Source: Phoronis australis
Taxonomy: Eukaryota > Phoronida > Phoronidae
DNA: 64,000 bases
Reading direction: 5' to 3'
Assembly: GCA_002633005.1 (NCBI GenBank)
Contig: NMRA01000071.1
Location: 533,679 to 597,678, forward strand
This document shows, in pieces, positions 1 through 14,500 of this stretch. The notes under the pieces were generated by a model. The model did not search any database, was not told the DNA's origin, and was given only the letters and a program-made list of their open reading frames with translations. The position numbers and the translations under genes are program-made. Within the stretch, counting starts at the first letter, position 1; the number at the start of each line of letters is the position of its first letter.

Positions 1-2464
1 ACCAATACACTAATAACCACCAAATTGGCAAAAAGTCCCAAAACAAACTTCTTGTTGACACCTTCACACGTTGCCATGGTAACGTGTTGCTACAGCAATA
101 CGCATAGCTGTAGTTCGCTGACAACCATCTCCCTGTATACACAGTTACTATTGCCTTGAGCTCCTTATAACCAGCAGAATAGTTTATGGCAACACTTTAT
201 AGGAAGCCTTTAAAATCACAACACCCTAATGTGATCTGAAGGAGGTTACCCAATCTCTAGTTAAGATAATCAACAGTGGTTGTTATGACAATAGGCCATG
301 GCCTCAGCTGGATGTCTCTGTTCCACACAGACTAGCAGAAGCTGCAGGTGATTTCTTGGATTATGTTACATCTGTATAGAAGCTGATTACTACTAATGCA
401 CTCCAACATCCAAATGTTCTGGTTAGCAGACAACATCAAATGGAAGCACATCAGCTTTACAGACAGAGCAGAGGAAGGTAGTCATCATGAACTGAGAGAG
501 GGATACAATGGGTTAACAGTATCAAAGGATTTATTGCCTCTTGAAAGTGGGCTGGTGGCCAGGTCTGCTAGTGTAAACAAGATGATTCAGTCCAGCTGTA
601 AGCAAATGTGTGCAGTATTATTTATATGGCACTGATTATGTTACACAAACAAGAAAGCATGTGTGCAGCTAAGCTCAGGCCACTGCCAAAAGGGGCACCA
701 CCATAGCAAAGAAAGGAACACCACGGTTGATGGTAAGATGTCAACAGGTTGATCAGGTGTGACACAAGACAATTAGTTCATGAATTTGTGATCACGATTT
801 CTAATCTAATAAAATTTGCTGTTTGACATGAAAGCATAATTGTTTTTAAGATGTAAATCAGACAGAAGAGCTGTCTATAACTGCAGCCTAACACGTACAT
901 CTGTGTCTGTACCTGCAGCCTAACACGTACATCTGCATCTGTACCTGCAGCCTAACACGTACATCTGCATCTGTAACTGCAGCCTAACACGTACATCTGC
1001 ATCTGTAACTGCAGCCTAACACGTACATCTGCATCTGTAACTGCAGCCTAACACGTACATCTGCATCTGTAACTGCAGCCTAACACGTACATCTGCGATG
1101 TAACGACAGGAAAGAGTGACCTTGTTTAGACAACAACATGTAATGAAGCAACATCCCAGAGACTTTCCCGTCTTCTCTGCTATTTTATTACTTTCAAATG
1201 ATCTGCTAATGTGACTGTGTTATTCTCTACATGACTGCAGTGACATCTAAAGTAACTTCTGGCTACTACAGTGTATGGGCACATGCAATTGGTGGTGTGT
1301 GCTGACAGAAAGAATAAGCATTTTTTTTGTTCAAATGGGCAAACCAAAACAACCATGGCCAAGATTAACGCTGGAACAACACTTTTTATAAATCCAGTAA
1401 AGAAGAGAAAGTGATCTGCTTCAAAAAAAAGACATCTGACATCACCAAGTTCCTTTGATCCAAAGACAGCACCTTGGGGAACTGAACACAGTTGTTTGAC
1501 TGACACCTGTCAATCAGCTGTCAAAGGACAGTAGTCAATGTTTTCATGTGGTTGAATACCAAAGTAATTAGATTACCTGAGTTAAATGAATAGGTGCTGG
1601 GTGAAACTCAGAAAGCAAACAAACAAAGGAACTATGGCACTGATCACACGCAGCTTAGAAAAACAGCAAGGAAAAAAATGGGTGCAAGCCATGTGATGCT
1701 GAGCATGACCTATGACCTATCACAAGAACTTCACAATACATTAGTAACAGATGTACAACACCAATATCACAACAAACAATGTAAGACGCAAGCTTGCAGT
1801 TTGACAAAAATAAGGAATTTTTGCACAATTTGATCTGTCTGTGAAACGTTTCTTGAAGATTATGAAAATGCCTGGCATTATAAATGGTAGTCATTTGGTT
1901 ATCTAATTAATGAAGCAAGCTATGAAAACTATAGTTATTTCAAGAAATGATTGATTCAATCATGACTATGCACACAATATTCTGTATTGTTAGGAAGTGC
2001 ATGACATTCACTTACACACAAGCAAATGGAAAAGTCAAATTGCACATACCACATTGAACTGTTTTTGATTTGTCAAAATACTTAGGGCAAGTGTTAACTG
2101 TAGGCAGCTGGCCAATCCACTGTGTTTACACAGACATTTAATACTTGAACACAGACCACATTACTAGCAGGTGGTCTTGTTACAACTTGAGGATGGAATG
2201 AAAAGGAAATGAATCTGGCTGATGTGAGACATAGTTGTGGTGGCATACATGACTAGCAACCTTTCACCCTGTCAGGGGTCAAGAGAGGGGTCATGTGAGG
2301 GACTGACTATGGCTGTACCCTGAGAAACAATTGAACACTTCAGCATGCACCCTTGACAATATGCCAAGGCTGTTGTGTTGGTTTTCATCAGCTGACCGGC
2401 ATAGTACACTACTGCATAAGTTGAATCTGAAAGTTTATTAGTGAAACTGAGTATTGAGACTCAC
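1..2464 (-). other. Fibrillin intron, left edge of window
   Basis: No further cbEGF or TB exon was found here. The stretch holds a 32-bp minisatellite near 881-1097 and otherwise unremarkable AT-rich sequence. It is the intron after exon 12 of the fibrillin gene. Confidence 0.6.
881..1097. repeat. 32-bp minisatellite, about 7 copies
   Basis: Head-to-tail copies containing GCAGCCTAACACGTACATCT, with small differences in the first two units. Located in a fibrillin intron. Confidence 0.9.
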
Positions 2465-2587
2465 CATAGCAGATTTGCTGGTTGGGAGACTGTTTGAAAC
2501 CAGGCAGACATCGACACTTGTATGAGCCATCCATGTTGAAGCATTCCCCATTGGGGCACATGCCAGCAGTCTCACACTCATTCATGT
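2465..2587 (-). CDS. FBN: Fibrillin exon 12: cbEGF4, last exon in window
   Basis: 123 nt encoding [16 protein letters not shown], then [12 protein letters not shown] and a terminal Cys-Tyr before donor GTGAGTC. The open phase-1 donor and the missing C-terminal half show that the gene continues to the left of the window. Confidence 0.92.
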
Positions 2588-5500
2588 CTGCAAATGCAAG
2601 TCAAAGAGAGGTCAACAGAAACAATAACAAATGAACAGCTACAGTAAGGAGATGGTCAAAATCCACTAGATGGCACTAGTGAAACAATTATCCTACATGT
2701 GCTAGACACACATACATTCAAATCTCATGTGACTCTAACTTACAGACACACATTCATAGACAGGTGAGTGTAGACACTTACCTGTGCACTCTCGTCCATT
2801 GGAGGCTAACACATAGCCAGAGTCACAGAGACATTGGAAGCTGCCCTGTGTATTTAAGCAACGTCCGTTGTGACACACTCTGGACTCCAGACATTCATTA
2901 ATATCTACAATGTAGGATAACAATGGCAGCATTACCATGATTTGACATTCTTTTTTCTTGATCACAGAGTCACATTTGTTCAACAGCTGTCTTTAAGCTG
3001 TAGTAAATCACTCAGGACCTACTTTATACTTGCTGCACCATCAATCTTTTAATCACCTTAACCCCAAGTACTAGACCAGCAAACACCAAACCCTGGTACA
3101 AATTTCATTCCTAATGGTATTTATGTCCACACACTCACTAAAAATATGCCCAGGAACCACAGACTGCAGCAAACCTAGGAAGCGCACTACATCCATACCT
3201 CCTAAGGACCAAGTTCCATGGCTAGGGAGTGGTAAACAACATTCATACCTGGGGAGTGACCAACAACCTTCATACCCGGGGTGTGCTAACCAAGTCTCAT
3301 ACCTGGACAATAGGTGAGGAATGTGGTCCCTGTGTATGGAGGATTTTCAACACACTTGCAGTTTAGAGGTACAGCCAGGGGAAAGTTTCCACAGCCATAA
3401 TAAGGATACTTTCATGTGTTTGCTATTGAGATTAAAACAATGAACCATTCTTTATCACAATAAATTGCAACACTTACTTCAATGCAAAACACGGATATTC
3501 TACCTAAACACACGATTACAATTTGTTGAAAACAGGAGCTTGACCTTGAGCCGGGCACCACCTATAGTCTGATAATAATCAACAAACTCTTCAACAAACC
3601 ATGGACACACAACAAAAACGAAGGAAGTAAAAAAGGTGTATACGAACCAGTGCAAGCACCATCTCTGTCCAGCTCGAAACCAGGGTTACACTCACAGCGG
3701 AAAGATCTGTCTGCTGAGATACAGCGCCCATTAGGACACAGTTGGTCAAACCTTTTACAGTAGTCTAGCTTTAGCTCTTCTTTGTCGTCACACAGACGGC
3801 GGTAGTTGTCTGTAACACCAGGGGGAGTGGTTACTGAAGATACTGTCATATATAACAAGTAACACATGTCACCTCATTTGCTTTTACTTGCATGTAAAGC
3901 GAATTATCAAAATGCTGAGGTGCAAACTCAGACAGAGTTCGGCAAACCCAAGTATATATATTTTCTCACATTGGATGTTTCACAACAAATTTTCGAACAT
4001 TGCTAACTGATTTCTTAACAAGAGTTGCACTGTCAACATCACATTACCTGACCCCTGTTGAGGACACAGTTGGCAGGCTTTACTGTCACCCCAGCCTTTA
4101 CCCACTGTACAACAACAATCCTTGAGTGAGAACTGAACTTGCAGCCTGCTGGTACATTGACCATCAATCACTTGTTTGAAACAATATCCTTTCTTGGCAG
4201 CTGAAAATGAAATTGGAGCCTTTTTTCAAGGAGAAGAGCAGAGCAAGCATGGATAAGAAGTGGATCTACATTCAAGTGGAGTAAGTTGACTGGCTTGCTT
4301 ATTGTATTGTGTCACAAGTGGAGCAAGTTGACTGGCTTGCTTATTGTATTGTGTCACAATTGGAGTAAGTTGACTGGCTTGCTTATTGTATTGTGTCACA
4401 AGTGGAGCAAGTTGACTGGCTTGCTTATTGTATTGTCTCAATCCACAATTGTTATTAACATTCACTTGAACAGTCACAACAAAGTCAAGGACTTAAAACC
4501 TATTAACACCCCTTGGAAGCAACGAGAGAAATGAAAGACAATACCTCCTCCTACATACAATTATTTCTGTAGTTTCTAACCATTCAAAAATGTCTGTCCT
4601 AACTAAGCATCAGACAACATTTCACAACATTGCTCCAAAACTTTAGCGATAGGGAACCTGAGATACATCTGGAAAACTTGACCCCTGAAGGGGCACCCTA
4701 TTGGGGCCAAAGGTTAACTAATATCAAAACAAGCATCAGAAGACCAACTGCAAGACATAAAAAGAGCGAGTGTTGGGTGAGAACACAGTGGTCAGTTTGC
4801 ATAAAATTGAACAATATATCGCAACAGATGTATTTATATAACTCCCAGCAATGATTTTATCACAGCAGATATAATAATACAACTCCCAGCAATGATGTCT
4901 ACAAATTTACATTTTACTGCATTTGCTACCTGGAACGCAAGAAGGTTAATAACAATGGTGGTTCCTGAGTGAAACAGATTGTTTCCAGGACTGAACAGAA
5001 CAGTGGCAGGGGTTGACTTACATCTTCATGCTAGACAACTCAACCCAAACATCTGTGCAGGCTTAAAACAACCATGATCCACCAGCAGACAGTGTATACT
5101 GTTATGTACCATGATAAAGTTTGGTGTAAAGTCATCTTGAGACAGACTTGTTCAGTCACTACCAACATCCAAAATTGCACAGTAAAAGATCAGTCCACAT
5201 TATATGAGTCCAACTTGACTTGGTGACCTGGTGACAAACTACCATAGTAACTGTTGCCATGACACTGTGACGCCACAACTGCTTTAAGATCAAGTGGGAC
5301 CAGTCACCACATAATGACAAGAGACTTCAGAGGTGACTAGGTCACAAGACTTGGCGAGTGACTTCTTGAACAAAGAGCTGGTGCCTGAGGAAAGTCATTT
5401 AGCTAGTTTCATCCAACAAGCCTCTCACCATTTAAAAGTCAGGCAGTTCAAGAAGTTGGTTCAGAGTGCACAGTCTTTTATGAAATAAATTGAAGAAAAG

Positions 5501-8500
5501 ACTTCTTTCGATAAATTGGTTTACAATTAACTGTGATTATTTGAGCTCTAGGTTGGGCAAGCAATGCAGACGTTCTTCCAAGAGATGGTCAGTAAAGACT
5601 GAGAGGGTAACTCACCTATGCAAGCCTTCCTATCACTGGTCAATTCGTAACCACGGTTACAGACACAGAAATACCCATTTTCTGTGTTTTGACATTGTCC
5701 ATTCTGGCAAGCATTTGGGTTGGAGTCACACTCATTAATGTCTGCAACACAAGTAAATAGAGTTCACAAATAATGACTGGGAACATGGAAACAATTTGAA
5801 GTGCTTGCTTTCTCACAAACATTCAGGAGGACCTTTGAGTTTGGACCTTTGGGTTAATAAGCTGTAAATGTCAGACCTACGACTGTCAGGGCCACGACTG
5901 TCAGGGCTATGGCTGTCAGGGCAGCGGCTGTCAGGGCCACGACTGTCAGGGCCACGACTGTCAGGGCTACGGCTGTCAGGGCCACGACTGTAAGGGCTAC
6001 AACTGTCAGGGACACGGCTGTCAGGGCCACGACTGTCAGGGCAGCGGCTGTCAGGGCCACGACTGTAAGGGCCACGGCAGTAGAATAGATCTTCGAACTT
6101 GAGGTCTCGAATAAAGTGACTTGACCAAAGCTGAGTTGTCAACTATGCTCCCAAAAGCAACAGAAATACATAAATAACCTTATTTTGCATTTAAAAGTTA
6201 CTTCATTTCCCAACAATTTATTCCCAGAATATATACACAAAATATACCAAGAGTGACGTAGATGAATTAATATCCCACAAGACATTATTCCGTGTATCGA
6301 CGGAGACTGAATGTCAAGGTCAATACGCGGAATAATTTTAAGTGGGATATTATTTCATCTACGCCAATCGAAGTAAGTTTTTTATTTATCCCATACGCTT
6401 TGAATTCTTAAGTTACATTCATTTTCTGGCAGATTTTTTTAAATACTTCACCCAGACTGTTCACATGGTGGATCACATCCTACATATGCGGTATGTTACA
6501 AGTTTTCTCTAGTAAAAGAAGCAGCTTTAAATCAATGATTTATTACTTTGATAAGAGATAACAAAGATTAAAAGTTGCAGATGATATAAATTGTGTTGTT
6601 TACAAGTCAGGTGTCAATTATATTATAATATTTAGCAAATAAAACTGAAACTGAAGTGTCATAGAATTAACAGTTTTGTATCAGTTTGTTCAAGGAGAAT
6701 TTTCCCAACATGATCGAACCAAAAGGTTCAAAAAGCCTTCTGAGTCTAGATAGATTGGGTATAAGACACGTCATTCAAATTTTGACGGGCCACTGCAACC
6801 TAGCCTGACACAGACGCATTACTGGGCATATGGGGAGCCCTGTGTGTCATGAGTGTGGTACTGACATAGAATCTCCTAAACACCTGGTAGAGTCTTGCCC
6901 AGCTTTTTATAAGCTAAGGAGCAACCTACTGGATGGCACTGTTACATGCCTACAACATATAGTGCATGGCAACAAATGGAAACGTCTGTCCGTTTTCCTA
7001 AAGGAGACTGGCAGACTTGAAAACTTTCTTCACGAGGAGCCATAATTGATGTCTCATGCCTTTGCTCAGGTTTTTTGTGCAATGGGCCCAACCATGTGGC
7101 CTGCGCACGTCTGATGCACCGCAAATGACATCAGACCACCTGCACTGTTTTTTTTTTTCAGTTTGTTTGGCACCTGACTGCATATTGAGTGTTATTTATA
7201 CTGCTGCAATTTTATTACTTTAAATTATTTTGGGAAAGTTTGATGATAGAACCGGCTACCGACGTCGAGTCGACATTGACCCACCTTTTGAACTTTCCAT
7301 GTCAGAGGGCACTATTAAAGTAGTCCAAAGAGTGCAATACGGAAAACAATATCACATATTTAAAGAAATGGACTTCCATTAGTTTTTGTCTAGGGGCTAA
7401 TGACTGTTGCCAACTATAACAAAATGCATAAAGACATGATGCGACTCTCAAGATGAACATATTTTATATGTAATATGAGACTCTCCATAAGTTTTCATTT
7501 TCCTTAGCATTGCAGGAACAGACACTTAAACAACATACAAAACACCTCAATCTACAGTGTTCCAAAACACCTCAGTCTATAGTGTTCCAAAACACCTCAG
7601 TCTATAGTGTTCCAAAACACCTCAGTCTATAGTGTTCCAAAACACCTCAGTCTATTAATCCACTTGTTAAGGTGAGAGTTCTCAGCGTCAGTGTAGATCT
7701 ACAGCTTACCTTCACAGGTGTTTGTGACGGGGTTCTTCACCTGTCCATCCTGACACTCACAGGTGTAAGAGCCCAGTGTGTTGACACAGCGCCCCCCAAT
7801 ACACAAGCCTGGGATGGCTGAACACTCGTTCACATCTGAATAACACAAGTGACACATCAGCACAACATATATTGACTACTGACATAATGACACGTCAACA
7901 CAATATGCAGGGGTCCACTGAACAATATCATGACTTGTCAACACAATATGTATGGACCACTGTACAACATTACGACCCATCAGCACAATATGTATGGACT
8001 GCTGTACAACATTATGACCCATCAGCACAATATGTATAGATCACTGTACAACATTATGACAAGTCTGTCCTACAAGGGGCTCTAATGACTTCAGGGAATT
8101 ACGTTACTTGTGCTTCCTTCCACAAAATATTGTATGACCAGTACTTCCTTGGAAACGTGAATACATTGTTCAGGTTAACTCTCTCATCACATGACTAAAT
8201 GGATTTGGTAGCTCTGTGGCTCGCAGACTTCCCTCACAGTCATCCATTAACTTTCCAAAATTGCTGATTCAGTAGATTTTAAGGAATCATCAAACTTGAA
8301 TCAAACTTTTGAGGCTTGCGAAAGTCTATATTGTGTTTCTAAGTTGGTCACTGTCATTAATATCGGTTATTAATCAAAATCCACGTTTGGTATTCTTTAA
8401 AGAATAATTAAGTACCATCAACATATCAGTAAGAATTATTAGATAAGTGTTCCTACATGCCATATATTGGTCACGCCATATGTCTACTACATGTAGTCTT

Positions 8501-11500
8501 CCTACAAGCCATATATTGGTGTCACATGCCTACTACATGTAGTCTTCCTGCATGCCATATATTGGTGTCACATGCCTACTACATGTAGTCTTCCTACAAG
8601 TCATATATTGGTCACGCCATATGTCTACTACAAGTAGTCCTCCTGCATGCCATATATTGGTCGTCATATGCCTACTACATGTAGTCTTCCTATATGCCAT
8701 ATATTGGTCACGCCATATGCCTTTATAAATGTGTGTATTTATAACATATATTACATATCATCAAAATATGTTGAAATAGTTACCTTGACAATTGTTGTCC
8801 CTTGCGATGTAAATATATCCTCTTCTACATGGATATGGCTGGTTGGGACAAGACTCACAAGGTTGACCCCATGCCTGACCAATCGTAGCACAGCATAAGG
8901 CACGAGTGCAGATGACTCCAGTCAGCTGACCTTGACATTGGTTATTTCGGACAGCAGTGAAGCATGGACCTGTTCTATAATCTGAAATGTGATTTGAACA
9001 TTGCAGTAGTCACAGGATTAGAGTCACTGGACCATTATGGTGGGGGAACTAGACCGGACACTGGCTTAATAGAACTTTGCTGATGGCCTCAAAGAAGGTC
9101 AGTGAAAACAGTTCTTTGTGAACCCTTTCTTCCTTTTATGAGCACATCCTCATAATGCCCCTTTAAACTTAATTCCAATGTAAACTGCCAAGTTAACTGA
9201 AACGTTCATACCGGCTTTAGTAATTACAGACATCGAAGTAAACGGTTGGTGATGCTGTTGTCAAGGAAGTAATCACAAGGTAGTGCTGATATGGTGTAAT
9301 AATTTGGGAACATTTACATGTGTTAATTGACATAAAACTTATTTCTAATTTGATTGGTGATTATTTGGGCAAAGTTTAAGCAACACTGCCCTTTAATTAT
9401 TGACGATAACAGTGAGATCGAAGTTGACCATTCATACTACACCACAGCGACGATGCTTCTCTGTTAAATCCACCTGTTTACTGCAAAGTTAATTGGCGCT
9501 GTTAACCTCAATTCAGGACTGAAGTTTACCATTCATACTGAACGCAACTTCCCAAAACATCCACATTAGTATGAAAAGGCAAATAGTCATGCAGCTATCC
9601 CAGTCGTGTAACTAAACATAGCTTAACAAAAGGTTTGTGATCATTGCTGAGAAGATAACTGTCTTATTACCCCCTTATGGGTTTTGAATATCCAACCCCT
9701 CTCCACCACCCCACACCCAGTTACAACCAGCTCCATCCCCATTCCTCCATACACTGCTTTATTTATATTCCCCATTTTTTACTGGATGCTGTGCTGCCCA
9801 ATTTTCGAACTGTAATATTTGTCCTAATAACCCATGGATGTGATAATAACCAAGTTAAATCATCATTGTTCCCGAAACTTTTTGCAGAAACAAAATTTTG
9901 ACGGAAACATTTGCCATTTTTGTTGCTAAATTAACAGAAGAGCCTTCACAGTAATAGGTAACTGTTTAGACAGTGCCTGCCATAAGCATCCAGCTTTGAC
10001 ATCCAGCTTTGAATGAATTGGAAACCACCTGCCTGAGGAAATACCTGTATTATCCAACTACTTTAATGAGGTAAACAAACTGACAATTAAATTGAAATTC
10101 CATGCAGTATGGCAAATCCACCATAAGATTTAAGGAAAATAGTATTAAATCCAAAGTATGGTGCCTGGGACGCCACCTGCAGGGGTGACTGGGACGTCCA
10201 CCTGCTGGGGTAATGGGTTAACTAAGTTTGAGCAACTATGCAGGGACTGCGTTGTAATCTTACAATATTTGATTCTAAAATATGAATAGAAGCCCTTTTC
10301 ATTCCTCAGCGACTTTGTAAATAAAAAACACACATAAATCTATTTGTCATTATCACATGCTTGGAGTGATTTAAAAAACACCACAATGATTGTTCTGCTA
10401 TAAGAGTGTCTCCACTGGCAAGTGTTGAGCTGCCTTCCAACTAACAGTTACATGTGTCAGTCCTCACAAGAATGCACTTTTAAAGCCCATTAACAAGGAG
10501 AATGTTAAACACATCATAGCTGCATTAGTTAAAGCTTGTCAACCAAACCTGTGTTTATAAACAGCCTGTTACCCCACCCATACTGAATGTTGCCTTGAAC
10601 AACATTACACCACCCCTTGTGAATGTTGTGTTGAATAACATTACACTAGAGAGTGGCACTGCAAACATCATTAGCAAGTCTACAGGAGTTCCTCCAACTA
10701 CAACTGCACATGTCCGACCTTTGACCTACGTAAAACTGTTATACTAGCCTTGACTAACAAAATATTATATTTTAATTGATTCAACAACTTCTAACAGGCC
10801 CTTGTTTGTTCTAGTGCAGGATGCAGTCAAACTAGTCAAAAATAATTTCCCAAAGTCATAAAATCCCTTTATAAATTACTGTAATCTGATCAAAACACAA
10901 TGGCAGCACCAGTAATAAGCTAAGAGCACGCAATCAATATGCACAGACCAAAGTACAACATTTGATCTAAAAACTGCATGGAACTGCTTGACCTTTGAAC
11001 CTGTTGTTTCTCAACATTTCCTGATTTGCAAAGATTGGCCTGCTGAACCCCCATTTCTATAGCCTTGCAGTGGCTATAAACTTGCCTACAACCTCGAAAA
11101 CCAAATTTTGACAATCCATTTACTGGAATGAAATTGGTCTCGCATTGTTCCTTGGTAAAATCTGTAACTCTACAACCAGTTGGCATGTCATATGTCACTT
11201 GATGCACTGACTATGGTCTCAAGGAATAACAAACTGTCAATTCCTTGTAAACGCATAAATCACTTCCCATCTATACAGAACAAGCTGAGGCTAATGTTAT
11301 AACCTGCAAGTGGTCTAAATTCAAAATCGCTTCATAGACAGGATGCAGGTTTTTAACCACTTGACTAATTGTGCGCAGATGGCACTGCTGTAGCGCAGAC
11401 AAGCAGACAAAAGACACAGACGTGAGGAACGGCACTACAGTAGTGCAGACACAGACACAGAGGTGAGGACAGACGTGAGTAGAACAGAGTAATTTAATTA

Positions 11501-14500
11501 GCAGTCCAGACTGGGCTAATTACAGATGTCTTTGTGGAGGAAACAATAGGCATAGAACAATGTGTTCATGTTATGAAAGGTGAATGACATCTGGAGGAGA
11601 TTAACAGGATTGTGGGAAGAAGTAGCCATGAATTGAACATGAAACACAAAGTTAACTCTTTAATGTGGGAGTAAGAAAAGTAATGACAATAAGAAACAGG
11701 TACTGATCAAATTCAACAGATTAATGTCGTACAACACAGAGAACTGCTGTTTCTGGTCATTACACCATACCCTTTGAACATTGCACTCCAACCCATAAGC
11801 CCAAAACTCACCATTCTCACAGAGGGCTCCTGTATATCCATAAGGGCAGGCACACTGGTTGGGACCAACACAGCGCCCTCCGTTCTGGCATCCTGCACCA
11901 TCACCACAGACAGCTGAAGGAAACAACAGAATAATACAGAAATGCAGGTGAAACTCAAAGATTGAGGAATATTTCAATTTGATAAATCTTGGCAGTAAAA
12001 ATTATGCAAACTCCATGAATTCAGTGTCATAACGTACAATTGTCGTGAGCACTTGACAGGGACATCAGGGGTCTCACACTCCACTGATTTATCCACATTA
12101 TTTTAAAACGCTTAGCCCAGTCACACATTGTGTGTCATAAAAGAGATAACCATACCTGCAGCTGACGCAGCAAGTAGAACTACTCCCATTTATCACGTTG
12201 GTGTAGACTCACATTTGAACTGTGGTTTTCTGTTGACTCCAGACCATCCGGAATTGCACCATATACCAACTCTGGACGGTCTCTCACGAGGATTTAGCAT
12301 TATGTTGTAGGGCAGCAGGATTTGTGTTTGTGTTGTAAGGCACCAGGATTTGAGTGTGCATTGTAGGGCACTAGGACTTGAGTGGGTGTTGTAGGGCAGT
12401 AGGATTTGAGTGTGTGTTGTAGGGCACCAGGATTTGTGTGTGTTGTAGGGTACCAGGACTTGAGTGTGTGTTGTAGGACAGCAAGATTTGAGTGTGTGTT
12501 GTAAGGCAGTATGATTTGTGTGTGTTGTAGGGTACCAGGACTTGAGTGTGTGTTGTAGGACAGCAGGATTTGAGTGTGTTGTAGGGCAGTAGGATTTGAG
12601 TGTGTGTTGTAGGGCACCAGGATTTGTGTGTGTTGTACCGTACCAGGACTTGAGTGTGTGTTGTAGGGCACCAGGACTTGAGTGTGTGTTGTAGGGCACT
12701 AGGATTTGAGTGTGTGTTGTAGGGCACCAGGATTTGAGCGTGTTGTAGGGCACCAGGATTTGAGTTTGTGTTGTAGGGCACCAGGATTTGAGTCTGTGTT
12801 GTAGGGCACCAGTATTTGAGTCTGTGTTGTAGGGCAGCAGGATTTGAGTGTGTGTTGTAGGGCACCAGGATTTGAGTGTGTTAAAATGCAGCAGGCTTTG
12901 AGTCTGTGTTAAACATTATTCATTAATGATATTTCTCTTAACTCATATACATGGGTGGCGCAGCACTGAAAAAAGTGGGGGGCTTAAGCCCCCTCAGCCC
13001 CCTGTGGTGTATCGCCTATAGACCATGTGCAGCGTAGCACTGAAAAAAGTGGGGGGCTATAGCCCCCCAGCCCCCTATGGTGCGGCGCCTATGATATAGA
13101 CAGAGACAATCACAAAATGTCTAAACCTCTTGCTGTGATGTTTTGTCCACTATCTCCCTTCATACTTATCAAAATAACTATGACACCTGTTGTCCTATGT
13201 TTGTATGCCCTTGCTTTCCTGAGGTGACCATTTCATGAAAACTGACTTAAGACCAAACATTTGTCTATTAAGTCCTATAAACTAAGCCTGTCCTATAAAC
13301 TAAGCCTGTCCTACCCAATAGTTGAGACTAATCTATCCACATTTGTACATACGTTGTCTGCAGTCCTCCCCAGCATATCCTTGAGGGCATACACAGCGTC
13401 CTCTTCTACAGGTGCCACCATTTCTGCATGGTCTGGGACAGGCTTGCTCTGAAATAACATCAAAGTTGAACACAATCAAGTTTAAATTAATTGTAAGATC
13501 TTTAGAAACAGGAGTTAAACTGAGTGGTCATTCGTGACAAGAGTACAGTAACCTGAGAACTCAATACACACAGTAAATGACACAATTTGGAACTGTTTCA
13601 TTCAACCGGCTACATGTCCCCACCATGAAAATGGCCAATTGCATCATCCTAGGTCCACCAGAGCTCATCATGGATACCCATTGAATCATTCAATGCAAGA
13701 CAACAGTCCTATGGTTACACTGTCGCTTCCTAGATCCTTCAAACTCTCCACAAGAACCCACTTTACATGGTCACCAAGTGTTTCTGTATCGTTTCAGGTA
13801 CTCACCATCGGCCTGGTGTACAACTTCCTCACAAGATGGCTTCATTGTATTAGAAGGACGACAGAGGCACAGGTTGGGACGGAGACAGATGCCTTTAACA
13901 CCGCATGGCTTTGTACAGATAGCTAAAGTAAATATCAATCAGGTCAGTTTTTGAAGTAAACAGCAGCTTAAGATGAGCATTCAAATAACATGTCAAGAAA
14001 TGATCGATTCTACTCCTGGATCTAGGCATCTAAGCCATACTGCTGGAGCAAAGGTAGGCCGGAATTTCCAAACAAGAGCAACACGGAGCGTTGAAATGCG
14101 CCCACGAATGCATCGCCAATGGTGTGCTGTTAGGGTTGTTTATTTGTATCAATAAAATGGCCAATAGATGGTGCAAAATACGAAAACCAAAAAAATGTCA
14201 TCATTTCTTTAAAAGAAAGCCATTTAGCAACTTTAATTAAAATTCGCCAAGGAATTTCAGAGAAACAGAGGAAAAGAAATTGCCACTAGGGGGCACAATG
14301 TTCATTGGATCCGTCTAAAAGTCGACATCTTCTCTTATTAACTTCATATAAATACACGTGCTAAATTTAATAAAGATCCTGCAGAGGGCTTACACGATAC
14401 AGGTATGGGTGCAAAAAACAAAACCGCCACTAGGAGGCGCCACAGTCATCAGAAATCATCGTCAACCGTCCCCTTCAAAGAAAGTACATACATGCCAACT

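Noticed and set aside
3810-4047. Hidden proline-rich fibrillin exon in intron 9
   Set aside because: The 238-bp intron has no proline- or glycine-rich frame bounded by splice sites.
10920-11207. Cysteine-containing minus-strand ORF between EGF3 and hybrid 1
   Set aside because: Cysteine spacing fits no EGF, TB or hybrid domain, no matching splice sites were seen, and EGF3 joins hybrid 1 directly as in other fibrillins.
12193-12865. Long minus-strand ORFs through 12.2-12.9 kb
   Set aside because: Artefact of the 28-bp minisatellite in fibrillin intron 4. The exons on each side join in phase without it.
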